64,000 nucleotides of DNA from assembly GCF_000277815.2 (NCBI RefSeq), contig NC_018479.1:176866-240865 (forward strand), given 5' to 3'. Origin of the DNA: Encephalitozoon hellem ATCC 50504. Its lineage: Eukaryota; Microsporidia; Unikaryonidae. Below, piece by piece: positions 20,421-27,321 of this stretch. The notes beneath the pieces are model-generated. The model was not told where the DNA came from. It searched no databases and worked only from the letters and a program-made list of their open reading frames with translations. The position numbers were made by a program, and so were the translations under genes. Every line of letters begins with the position of its first letter. Positions within the stretch are counted from its first letter, which is position 1.

Positions 20421-20594
20421 CTAAACATCCTGGTCCCGTCTGCCGCGCCTCTTTTTCTTCTGCTCCAGCTCCTTCAAGTATTCGTCTACCGCTCTTATTT
20501 CATCGATTATCGATTTTCTTCTTTTCTCAGCCTTTTTCAGAAGAATATTCACGTTTTCTGCTATTCCTCTGATTTTCTTGGCGTTGTCGCACAT
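20421..20594 (-). CDS. Small basic coiled-coil protein, unknown
   Basis: 57 residues, unrecognised. A central helix of about 40 residues with heptad-like leucines and isoleucines (N-I-L-L-K-K-A-E, then D-E-Y-L-K-E-L-E-Q) is followed by a highly basic tail (K-K-K-R-R-G-R-R). The ATG at 20594 is preceded by GGGATCCC ending six bases upstream, the same C/G-run context seen at most starts in this window. The frame is open for 19 codons further upstream, but only from a TTG. It sits 31 bp beyond the start of the GlnRS gene on the same strand. A small nucleic-acid-binding or complex-subunit protein is conceivable. It could also be a chance frame; comparison with other Encephalitozoon genomes would settle this. 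Confidence 0.42.
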   Translation of the reverse strand: MCDNAKKIRGIAENVNILLKKAEKRRKSIIDEIRAVDEYLKELEQKKKRRGRRDQDV

Positions 20595-20983
20595 ACTATA
20601 GGGATCCCTGCGGCCGTTTCTTCTTTTGTGCCGTGGATGGATGCCAGACAATACATGGCCTGACTTTCAAGACATCAACCAGATGCCGACCCGTCAAACC
20701 AATCCTAGTCTGACATTTATCTTAATATTTTGCACATCTAGATCAAAACTAAATTAATTATCTTATAGTAGTAAATCACCTGTCCAGAAATCCATATACT
20801 GTATATTGGCGAATCGAGCAATATGTGCCAGGCATATCCATAAGCATTATATGATAAATTCGTCAATGATATATAGGGTTCCCTTTATGGAAATGACATT
20901 TATGAAGAAGAATGGAATCTTCCATTGCGCTTATGGTTGGTTTAAGGTATGGAATATAATTTGGCAATGACCCCGACTCTGTT
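20595..20983. other. Long intergenic region upstream of the first homeobox gene
   Basis: At 389 bp this is long for this genome. It is AT-rich and holds no convincing gene. A 27-codon open frame at 20887-20970 begins at an ATG a few bases after CCC and ends 13 bp before the homeobox ATG; it could be a short upstream frame or an unrelated peptide. TAAT-type runs (AAATTAATTATC near 20751-20763) and two TGACA pentamers (20711-20715, 20894-20898) are possible homeodomain sites. I see no tRNA or intron consensus here. Confidence 0.6.
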
Positions 20984-21439
20984 ATGTCAAAGTTGCCTGG
21001 TCTTGTATCTTCGCGGATCAATGAAATAAGGAGGATTTATGTGGAAGCAAACAACAGGATTGTTGATGAGATGGACTCAATGGTGGACAAGTTTGTGAAG
21101 AGTACTGGAGGCATCCCGGATATTTCTCCGGAAGTCAGTGCATATCTAGAAGAGAGGATTAGGCGCATCCGTGAGTTCGTTGTTGACAGCATAGGGTTCT
21201 CTATAAGCGAGTTCAAGACCTTGTACAATCCCAATGGAAGCGAGAATGCAAAGTCAAGAAGATTCCCGAAGTTCATAACCGAGGCACTGGAAAGAAGTTT
21301 CGAAGTTGACCAATATCCATCTGAGGCGGAAAAGGCGAGGCTTGCAAGAGTGTGTAAGCTCTCGACCAAGCAAATAAATAACTGGTTTACGAACAAAAGG
21401 AATAGAAGCAAAGGCCATGACGGGAGTAGGCAGTATTAG
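20984..21439 (+). CDS. Typical (non-TALE) homeodomain transcription factor of a mating-type-like pair
   Basis: 151 residues. The C-terminal homeodomain (about 87-143) has the recognition helix with W134-F135-T136-N137 followed by K-R-N-R. Spacing between helices 1 and 2 (L-E-R-S-F then E-V-D-Q-Y-P) is that of a 60-residue typical homeodomain, without the three-residue TALE loop. The N-terminal 80 residues are helical and could mediate dimerisation. Its neighbour at 21987 is a TALE homeodomain gene on the same strand. A typical plus TALE pair is the composition of fungal HD mating-type loci, and a published survey of E. cuniculi homeobox genes proposed such a locus. The ATG at 20984 follows CCCC. 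Likely a nuclear DNA-binding regulator; targets unknown. Confidence 0.9.
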   Translation: MSKLPGLVSSRINEIRRIYVEANNRIVDEMDSMVDKFVKSTGGIPDISPEVSAYLEERIRRIREFVVDSIGFSISEFKTLYNPNGSENAKSRRFPKFITEALERSFEVDQYPSEAEKARLARVCKLSTKQINNWFTNKRNRSKGHDGSRQY

Positions 21440-21564
21440 CTTGTAAGGAAGAGCTGTGTATGATTTTAATATAATCTATGTATGTATTTCTTTGAAGTAA
21501 AGTAAGGGGACAAATTAACTTATCTTTTCATAAGAGGCCAATAAGCCGCCGGCCAAATCCAATC

Positions 21565-21578
21565 CCATACCGGTATGG
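21565..21578. promoter_or_regulatory. 14-bp perfect palindrome
   Basis: CCATACCGGTATGG reads the same on both strands. It lies 126 bp past the stop of the first homeobox gene and 409 bp before the second. A symmetric site of this size is what a homodimeric DNA-binding protein would use, but no binding protein is known to me and the assignment is by shape only. Confidence 0.35.
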
Positions 21579-21732
21579 CTTGATTGACCCAAAACCTATG
21601 GTTTCAAAATGGGTGGTTAGCTTAGATTGTTAGACCTTGAGGAGGACATACATGTCGCCTGAGCCTCCGGATGCAAGAACAAAAATGAGCCCGTTGCTAA
21701 TGTGTACAGAGAAAGGTATAAGATTTTAATTG

Positions 21733-21749
21733 CTAATTTAAACAATTAG
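21733..21749. promoter_or_regulatory. Inverted pair of TAAT homeodomain core sites
   Basis: CTAATT and AATTAG face each other with a five-base spacer. TAAT/ATTA is the general core of typical homeodomains, and the first gene of this pair encodes one. The region is AT-rich, so a single core is unremarkable; the symmetric pair is the reason for listing it. Confidence 0.3.
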
Positions 21750-21887
21750 TTGTTTGGTGTAATATGTACCACTACAGACACACGGGAAAGCCTGCCCTGA
21801 TGCATAATGCCAGGAAATGCATAGGCATCTCCCAAGTAGCTGGAAAGACCTTGCCTTGGGCTCGGACTGCTCTGGCTTATTTACTTC

Positions 21888-21900
21888 TGTCATATTGACA
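21888..21900. promoter_or_regulatory. Inverted repeat of TALE homeodomain core TGTCA
   Basis: TGTCA-TAT-TGACA lies 87 bp upstream of the TALE homeobox ATG. TGTCA/TGACA is the established core site of TALE homeodomains (TGIF/MEIS type). Two cores arranged symmetrically with a three-base gap, directly upstream of a TALE gene, suggest autoregulation or control by the homeodomain pair. By hand estimate an inverted pair with such a short spacer would arise by chance in roughly one per cent or less of spacers this long. Confidence 0.4.
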
Positions 21901-21986
21901 CAATTGAAATATTAAATTATAAAACCTCTATCAAACAAGATTAATTAAGCCACCATAAGACAATTAGATAAAACAGAACGAATGGG

Positions 21987-22568
21987 ATGGAGGCCATGAA
22001 CACAATAATGGACATTTTAAACAGAGTCGTGCGTGCGGAGGAAAGCTACTTCACCGACGGAGCTGGCAGAGAAAAATTGTTGGAGGACATGAAGCAGCTT
22101 CGCAAAGAATACAAGGCTTCAATGCCCAGTAATGCCGGAAGAGAGGGAATAAAGTTCAAAATGGCACTATTGTTTGTTCTTGGGAAGGTAAAACATAAGA
22201 TTCTGTTTGAGGACAGACTTATGGAGGTTATAGACTCCGAGATGACTTTCATTAAAGGATGTGTGAAAAGCATAATCTCTGAGCCTATAAGGATCGGCCC
22301 TGTAGAGGCTACCAAATACGTTCAGCAGGAGGCGGAGCACAAGTGCTCTAAGCCAAAGACCAGAGCCAACTTCCCGATGGATACATCCCAACTTCTGAGA
22401 TCCTGGCTCAAGGAGAACATGGATAATCCATACCCGTCAGATGCAGAAAAAGCCTATCTTTGCCAGAAAACCGGGCTTGGGCCGGCACAAATCAACAACT
22501 GGTTCATAAATGCCAGGAGAAGAATTCTGCCGTTCATGAAAGGAAAGTGTACCAATTTCAGCAAATAA
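21987..22568 (+). CDS. TALE homeodomain transcription factor of a mating-type-like pair
   Basis: 193 residues. The homeodomain (about 120-182) carries the TALE hallmarks: the P-Y-P loop (148-150), three extra residues between helices 1 and 2, and W172-F173-I174-N175 with Ile at homeodomain position 50, then A-R-R-R. The N-terminal 110 residues are helical and charged, possibly a dimerisation or Meis/PBC-like region. With the typical homeodomain gene 547 bp upstream it forms the two-class pair seen in fungal HD mating-type loci, here in tandem rather than divergent. The ATG at 21987 is followed by a second in-frame ATG three codons later. It lacks the C/G run common before starts in this window, which may indicate different transcriptional control. 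Confidence 0.92.
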   Translation: MEAMNTIMDILNRVVRAEESYFTDGAGREKLLEDMKQLRKEYKASMPSNAGREGIKFKMALLFVLGKVKHKILFEDRLMEVIDSEMTFIKGCVKSIISEPIRIGPVEATKYVQQEAEHKCSKPKTRANFPMDTSQLLRSWLKENMDNPYPSDAEKAYLCQKTGLGPAQINNWFINARRRILPFMKGKCTNFSK

Positions 22569-22889
22569 ATTTAAATGGATGCATGGTGGAATCGCTTTTT
22601 TGTTAACGGTATGTAATTGAAACTTCAAGGCCAACAAATCACAAGAAAAGGCACACCAGGCCAGGCCAGGCCATTCGTCTAAAGCAGAGACATGAGACCG
22701 TAAATCCTTATTCCTCAGGTAGGCGGCGTGTGCCAGCCAGGCTTCAGTGGGCAAAAGCAGCCCGTGATGTCGAGAATAGCTGAGCGGGGAAACCCAGAAG
22801 ACACGGGCTATCCTATACTTTTAATCAATTATCTGTAACCATTTATTTTACGGACTACCATTGGCGCAGGCTCAGAGTAGGTTTTCCAT
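22569..22889. other. Spacer between convergent genes containing a GC-rich island
   Basis: At 321 bp this lies between the convergent TALE homeobox and SCCPDH-like genes. The ends are AT-rich; the middle (22651-22810) is about 57% G+C by hand count and rich in inverted repeats, described as a separate candidate RNA. A short tandem of GGCCA-type units (three copies, about 22658-22672) is included. No tRNA cloverleaf or credible protein frame was found. Confidence 0.6.
22651..22810. ncRNA. Candidate structured non-coding RNA (GC-rich island)
   Basis: This 160-bp block stands out in composition from AT-rich flanks. It contains an 8-bp perfect stem AGCCCGTG (22759-22766) with CACGGGCT (22802-22809) enclosing a GGG-AAA-CCC mini-hairpin. 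There is an alternative GGGC/GCCC hairpin (22749-22752 with 22760-22763) and a GGCGGC/GCCaGCC hairpin near 22722-22738. On the minus strand the 8-bp stem is followed by a T-rich run, as at a polymerase III terminator, so the strand is undecided. It matches no tRNA, snRNA, SRP or RNase P landmark that I can recognise. Composition plus stems is the only evidence. Confidence 0.28.
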
Positions 22890-24038
22890 TCAGTTCTCCT
22901 TGACCTCAAACTTTATTCCCTTCGACGATAGCCTCTGAACAATATCTGTGTTATACAGCACACAGGCAGGCGTAATGACGCCTCCTCTAAAAAGAGTCAC
23001 GCCGGTTCCCCTCACCCTCTGGTTAAGGGACTTCAAAAACACAACTGCAGTCTGTGTCAGGCATATAGAAGTCATTATGTAAGAAGGATCCGGGCCAGTT
23101 ATGGTCAGGCTCCTCCCAACTATCTCGTTTTTTCTTTCTCCCCGAGCTCTTATCTCAATCGTGAAGCTTGCCTTTCTGATTTCCTCGAAGCTCGGCTTAT
23201 TCTTGACAAATCCAAATCCAAAGGTAAAGAACTTGCACAGGTTCATTATGATCCACTTTCCAGCTGAAAATCCAGAGAAGAACCATACAAGATAAATGAA
23301 AATCCAGTACCTTATCATCCCAATTCGCCCGCCGACATCTAGATATGCAGAATACTTTGCACCATACATCCCTACAGACTCCATTAGCTCTTGACTTCTT
23401 CTTACAATGGAGTAGTCTATTCCTCTAAAAATTACCTGATAGGAGTTTTCTCTTACAATCCGGTGGGATCGCCTCTTCTTCCCCTGCCCATATCTTTTTT
23501 CTCTAAGCATCTTCAGCTCTTTGAAATTTGCAATGGATGAAAGAAGTGATACCCAGGTGGTCTCGTTCACAACAACATTGCTGACCTTGAGAACACTTTC
23601 GATCTCTGCATCTTCAAACATGTTTCGTAGATACATAACTCCAACGTCGGAAGGAACGGACTCAAACCCGCAGCAGTTGATGATGTAGACACCCTTTCGG
23701 GCGGCCTCGTCATGATACTTGTTGATGATGAACTCGAAGAAATACACCTCTCCAGATATGTCCATGTAGTGCGTACCATTCCTTATACACGATTTGACAA
23801 TGCTCTCCCCATAGCGGGAGTAGGGCCCAACGCAGTTTATCAATATCTTTGTCATAGATGCAATCTCATCAATGCCATCTATCTCGCACTCATAAACGGG
23901 AAATGCCTTGTCCTTGATCTTGCTTATGTTCCTTGCGGCCAGTGCTAGCCTGACATTTTCCGATTTGAAGGCTTCTATTATGTACCTTGCTGCATATCCG
24001 GATGCGCCGTAAATGATAAAATCATATTCTCTCTCCAT
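22890..24038 (-). CDS. Saccharopine dehydrogenase-like oxidoreductase (SCCPDH family)
   Basis: 382 residues. The N-terminus is a Rossmann fold with F-I-I-Y-G-A-S-G-Y-A-A-R-Y as dinucleotide-binding loop. The middle carries N-C-V-G-P-Y-S-R-Y-G and G-T-H-Y-M-D-I-S-G-E, the conserved pattern of the SCCPDH / trans-acting enoyl reductase family. A hydrophobic segment around 245-275 fits the membrane- or lipid-droplet-associated members. Despite the family name, lysine degradation is unlikely in this reduced genome; a lipid-linked reductase role is more plausible but unproven. The ATG at 24038 follows GCCCATCC. It is convergent with the TALE homeobox gene. Confidence 0.82.
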   Translation of the reverse strand: MEREYDFIIYGASGYAARYIIEAFKSENVRLALAARNISKIKDKAFPVYECEIDGIDEIASMTKILINCVGPYSRYGESIVKSCIRNGTHYMDISGEVYFFEFIINKYHDEAARKGVYIINCCGFESVPSDVGVMYLRNMFEDAEIESVLKVSNVVVNETTWVSLLSSIANFKELKMLREKRYGQGKKRRSHRIVRENSYQVIFRGIDYSIVRRSQELMESVGMYGAKYSAYLDVGGRIGMIRYWIFIYLVWFFSGFSAGKWIIMNLCKFFTFGFGFVKNKPSFEEIRKASFTIEIRARGERKNEIVGRSLTITGPDPSYIMTSICLTQTAVVFLKSLNQRVRGTGVTLFRGGVITPACVLYNTDIVQRLSSKGIKFEVKEN

Positions 24039-24153
24039 GGATGGGCTGTCTTAGAAAAAACATTATTTATCAAAAAGGAAAACCTAAGGTTGTACGTCTA
24101 ATCGCACTTTTTCCCTCTATGATTGGCCATACTTGCACCAGTGCTGCAGAGTG

Positions 24154-24189
24154 AACCAATGGAACGGCTGTAGGCTGAAGTGATTGGTT
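24154..24189. promoter_or_regulatory. Inverted CCAAT boxes upstream of the Ser/Glu-rich gene
   Basis: AACCAAT (24154-24160) and ATTGGTT (24183-24189) are exact inverted copies separated by 22 bases; a further ATTGG sits at 24122-24126. The group lies in the 203-bp divergent promoter region between the genes at 24038 and 24242. CCAAT is the NF-Y/HAP core in other eukaryotes. Whether a HAP complex acts here is unknown. Confidence 0.28.
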
Positions 24190-24241
24190 TCATGCTGTGC
24201 ATGGCTTGAGTACATATATCTGGGCACAAAAGCCGTTGGGA

Positions 24242-25654
24242 ATGGATGGGAGTTCTGATAAAAACAAGGATAGAGAAGACATGCCCAGCGAGAAACTAGA
24301 AGAAGGCGGGATGCCAACACCAAGCGAAGAGCGCAGTGCAGCGTGCTGTGAGTCCCCTGATCCCGGTGTTATGAAGCATGTGATTGGGGCAGCATGCATG
24401 CTGAGCCACAAGTCCTCATCAGAAGATATAGCTGAGAACAACAGCGACGAAAAGGTTTCTACATTCGATATATACATAGTCAATGAAGACGGAAAGGTGA
24501 ATGGATACGAGCTCAAGCACATCACTCCCATTGATGAGTCTAAGATTGCAGATCCTCAGAGAGACTCCTCAGTAAACGAAATGATGAGATCTTTCCGTTT
24601 TGATCGTAAAAGCAAGGGCGTCCCACCCCAGGAGTTCTACCGTAGAAGAAAATCTTCTGAGCTTCCAAGAAGCCGCGATGGAAATAATAGCTGTGGATCT
24701 AAGGAAAAGTGCGAGCCAATAATTCTCGAGATATCCGAGATCTCTGACACATACAATGCTGATGGTGTGGACGAGGGCCAAGATAATGTCGCATCTGGCC
24801 AGGACACTGTATTGAGCACGGGCTCCTTACAGCACAGCAAGGAGTCATTGGGTCCACTCGTCGTCTTAAACGACTCTTCTAGACAAGAGTCTCTCCTCCC
24901 GCCTAGCAGTGAAGGCTCTGCGTCTAGGGAGCCCTCTAAGGAGGAGAGTTCGGTAGTACCTCTGGATGAGGTTAAGGCTGTTTCTGAAACTTCAGAAGCT
25001 ACGTCCTTGGAGAGTAAGGGAAGCACGTCTGCAGGTAGTGAGTCGGAAGCCATAACACTGTCTAGTAGCTGCAAGGCTATTAAGCCAAAAGAATCTGAGG
25101 ACGAAGAGGCTAAGTGTGGAAGCATTGGAGACATCATAAAGGCAATTCAAGCACAGGAACCCTCGGAAAGGTTCACAATAAGCCGGAAGATAGGACTAAA
25201 CAGCCCTTGCGAAGGTCCTGAGGTGAAATGTCCGTGCGAAGTCGCGGAGAACTCTGAAAACCTTTCGAAGGAGTTGAAGAATGCTTTGCTTGCAGCGTTT
25301 ATTCCCTCTATGGAGCCCCCGGTGCCACCAATGGCAGAAGAGGCATCTGACACATCGGAAATGTCCTTTGTAGAAACTAGCATTACTCGGAACGTTAATG
25401 AAAAGCTAGACTCTGCAGAGGAGATGGAGAGGTTCAGGGCCATCCTGAGTCTTGGGGTTGCAGCAAGCAATCCTGCCTGTCCGGATGAGAAAAGAAAGAC
25501 TAGAGAAGGAGATAAAGACGATGAAATGATAATCTTCGTCGAGGCCGAAGATGTTCACAAAAAGAAGAACAACATGCTTACAAGGAACAATAGGGTTGGC
25601 CAGCTGGTCAAGTTCTTCGAGGACTTGGAAGAAAAAAATAAAGAAAAAGATTAG
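24242..25654 (+). CDS. Orphan Ser/Glu-rich low-complexity protein
   Basis: 470 residues, unrecognised. The chain is dominated by Ser, Glu, Lys and Pro, with no membrane segment or signal peptide. A slightly more ordered patch near 80-105 (F-D-I-Y-I-V-N-E-D-G-K-V-N-G-Y-E-L) looks like a short beta hairpin, and the last 60 residues contain an amphipathic helix (V-G-Q-L-V-K-F-F-E-D-L-E). Many Ser-Ser-Glu and Ser-x-x-Glu sites suit casein-kinase-type phosphorylation. It is probably an intrinsically disordered scaffold or nuclear protein; no specific role can be inferred. Start at the ATG at 24242, preceded by GGG; an earlier GTG in frame is discounted. Confidence 0.75.
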   Translation: MDGSSDKNKDREDMPSEKLEEGGMPTPSEERSAACCESPDPGVMKHVIGAACMLSHKSSSEDIAENNSDEKVSTFDIYIVNEDGKVNGYELKHITPIDESKIADPQRDSSVNEMMRSFRFDRKSKGVPPQEFYRRRKSSELPRSRDGNNSCGSKEKCEPIILEISEISDTYNADGVDEGQDNVASGQDTVLSTGSLQHSKESLGPLVVLNDSSRQESLLPPSSEGSASREPSKEESSVVPLDEVKAVSETSEATSLESKGSTSAGSESEAITLSSSCKAIKPKESEDEEAKCGSIGDIIKAIQAQEPSERFTISRKIGLNSPCEGPEVKCPCEVAENSENLSKELKNALLAAFIPSMEPPVPPMAEEASDTSEMSFVETSITRNVNEKLDSAEEMERFRAILSLGVAASNPACPDEKRKTREGDKDDEMIIFVEAEDVHKKKNNMLTRNNRVGQLVKFFEDLEEKNKEKD

Positions 25655-25728
25655 GGCATTAAACTTAAAATTGTTTACCGATTGATTAATTTCTTTTGAC
25701 GTCAGCCAAGGTTGTGAGGGGATGCCTT

Positions 25729-26088
25729 CTAGAGCAATGTAGACTTAAAAAAGGAGGTGGGCGTCTCCTGCTTTTCATTGATGATCTCCTCCATTGCTTC
25801 GTCGGATAAAGGCTCGTGGGAAAAGGGGCAATCTTTTCTGATGCAGTTTTTTCTTATATGGAATGCTTTACATGGAAACTTACTCGTATTGTGCGAATAC
25901 GTGCAGTTGTCTCCATGCTTGCACGAGTTCATTAGGAAAAACTTACATAAGATCGTACGATAGTTGTTGGATGCCGGCCTTTCATGTTCCTGTGGCTTTT
26001 GAACAGGCCTTGGGGCGGCTTTATGCGTCCTGTACTCCAACAGATAGTTCTTATTAAGACGAGTGGGAACATTTAGTTTCGGAAGCAT
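25729..26088 (-). CDS. CCCH zinc-finger RNA-binding protein
   Basis: 119 residues with two adjacent CCCH fingers in the C-terminal half: one with C-x7-C-x5-C-x3-H spacing (C-K-F-F-L-M-N-S-C to Y-S-H), the next with C-x8-C-x4-C-x3-H ending P-F-S-H. Such fingers bind single-stranded RNA, as in CPSF30/Yth1 and Tis11 proteins. CPSF30 normally has five fingers, so this is either a much reduced relative or a separate small regulator of mRNA processing or decay. The N-terminal 40 residues are basic and proline-rich. Start at 26088, 14 bases after CCC. It is divergent from the phosphomevalonate kinase gene with 67 bp between starts. Confidence 0.88.
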   Translation of the reverse strand: MLPKLNVPTRLNKNYLLEYRTHKAAPRPVQKPQEHERPASNNYRTILCKFFLMNSCKHGDNCTYSHNTSKFPCKAFHIRKNCIRKDCPFSHEPLSDEAMEEIINEKQETPTSFFKSTLL

Positions 26089-26155
26089 TTTGGTATGGGC
26101 TTGGCAAAATAGCTTTTTTTACTGGAAGAAGGATAGCTATGCCAGAGCCCCATCA

Positions 26156-27208
26156 ATGAATGAAAGGATAGAGTTCAAGGTGCCTGGGAAGGTGATTATA
26201 AATGGATCGTACATAGTACTGAGCGGAGAAACATGTAGAGCAGTAGCACTCAAAACATACATTGTGTGCGAAGCAACCAGGACAATGCCAGGCGAGCCAA
26301 AGATAACGATGGAGATAAATGGAAAAGAGAAAAGCACATATTATCATGATGGCCGTGGGTACGATGCCATAGGTGATTCCTGCTATTTACTTAGGACTGC
26401 CGACTGCTTTTTCAAGGTCACCGGGGTTTCGCCTAAAAGCACTATACACATTAGAATGAGGGCCGAGGAAGGCTTCTTTGCCGGCAAAGCTGCGGGAGAA
26501 AAGACCGGGATTGGGTCTTCGGCCTGCATCCTTGTGTCCATAGTGTATGCCCTTCTGAGATTCCACCAGGATGACTTCAGGGAGATCGTCTCGAAAAACG
26601 GCTTCAACGGGCAGGAAAAGTCCCCTAGCTTTCAAGGCGACCTGAAATCGTGGCTAAGACATCTTTCCTTGGATGAGGATGTTGTGGAGTACATCTTGCC
26701 CATAACATATCTGGTGCATCAGAAGGTTAATCAGGAAGGTTCTGGAGGGGATGCAATGTGCTGCCTTCTAGGGTCTATATACTTCAACAGGAAGACATGC
26801 GTCCCGATGGAGAAGATTCCCCGACATGTTGTTCTTGGGTCATTTGGAAAAAGCACCTCAACAAAAGAAATGCTCAAAAAGGTCGACCTTGAAGATCCTA
26901 GATGGGTGTCTCTTAAGGCCATTAACCTCAAGATCAACGAAGAAAGAGGCTGCCCAAGAAGCTTGTACATGGAGTATTTGGGTGCCATGAAGGACATAGG
27001 CATGGATATAGTTCCTAGGAGGCAGTACGAAATATTGATTAAGACTAACGAATATGATGTTTGGGGATGCGGGATTTCTGGAGCAGGGGGAGATGATTGT
27101 GTATGGGCTCTATCTGATGATTACAGAGATGTACACAGATATTGGAAAGAGGCCTTTACCTTTACATTTGTGACTGAGGTGTCTTACAAGGGAATTCATT
27201 TAATATAA
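26156..27208 (+). CDS. ERG8: Phosphomevalonate kinase (ERG8 type)
   Basis: 350 residues, GHMP kinase fold. V-P-G-K-V-I-I-N-G-S-Y is the N-terminal substrate-binding motif, K-T-G-I-G-S-S-A-C the ATP-binding motif 2, and G-C-G-I-S-G-A-G-G-D-D-C the C-terminal motif 3. G-S-G-G-D-A-M-C-C is characteristic of ERG8-type phosphomevalonate kinase. The enzyme phosphorylates mevalonate 5-phosphate to the diphosphate in the mevalonate route to isoprenoids; HMG-CoA reductase of the same pathway is at 49714-50925. The frame extends upstream without an ATG to 26063; the ATG at 26156 follows CCCC and fits the family N-terminus. Confidence 0.88.
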   Translation: MNERIEFKVPGKVIINGSYIVLSGETCRAVALKTYIVCEATRTMPGEPKITMEINGKEKSTYYHDGRGYDAIGDSCYLLRTADCFFKVTGVSPKSTIHIRMRAEEGFFAGKAAGEKTGIGSSACILVSIVYALLRFHQDDFREIVSKNGFNGQEKSPSFQGDLKSWLRHLSLDEDVVEYILPITYLVHQKVNQEGSGGDAMCCLLGSIYFNRKTCVPMEKIPRHVVLGSFGKSTSTKEMLKKVDLEDPRWVSLKAINLKINEERGCPRSLYMEYLGAMKDIGMDIVPRRQYEILIKTNEYDVWGCGISGAGGDDCVWALSDDYRDVHRYWKEAFTFTFVTEVSYKGIHLI

Positions 27209-27244
27209 ATGCATCTGATTCATTGATTAAACTGTTACAATTCC

Positions 27245-27251
27245 TATATAA
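27245..27251 (+). promoter_or_regulatory. TATA-like element before the ABCG gene
   Basis: TATATAA lies 71 bp upstream of the ABCG ATG inside a near-palindrome TTCC-TATATAA-GGGAA. It is a plausible TATA box by sequence and position only. Confidence 0.3.
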
Positions 27252-27321
27252 GGGAATATCTTGTGCCAATTATGGCTAATTGAGGAGACACAGGGTTTTA
27301 TTTCGTGAATCTACCAAGCCC

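Larger units (their letters stand above)
21440..21986. other. Long regulatory-looking spacer between the two homeobox genes
   Basis: At 547 bp this is the longest spacer in the window. It mixes AT-rich DNA with GC-richer patches (about 21540-21610 and 21775-21880). It contains a perfect 14-bp palindrome, an inverted pair of TAAT-type cores, an inverted pair of TGTCA cores (all listed separately) and CCCAAG/CTTGGG arms (21831-21836 and 21855-21860). A 25-codon open frame (21652-21729) is too short to trust. I find no homeobox remnant, tRNA or intron. The density of symmetric elements suggests control DNA or a small RNA gene. Confidence 0.6.

Noticed and set aside
20887..20970. 27-codon frame just upstream of the first homeobox gene as a possible first exon
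   Set aside because: It is out of frame with the homeobox ATG, and no GTAAGT plus CTAAC pair joins the two.
22437..22754. Minus-strand open frame of about 105 codons antisense to the TALE gene
   Set aside because: It starts from TTG, has no ATG, overlaps the homeodomain coding region in antisense and has no recognisable sequence.
24637..25137. 166-codon minus-strand frame
   Set aside because: Antisense to the Ser/Glu-rich gene; Ser-rich strands often leave open antisense frames rich in Ser and Leu.
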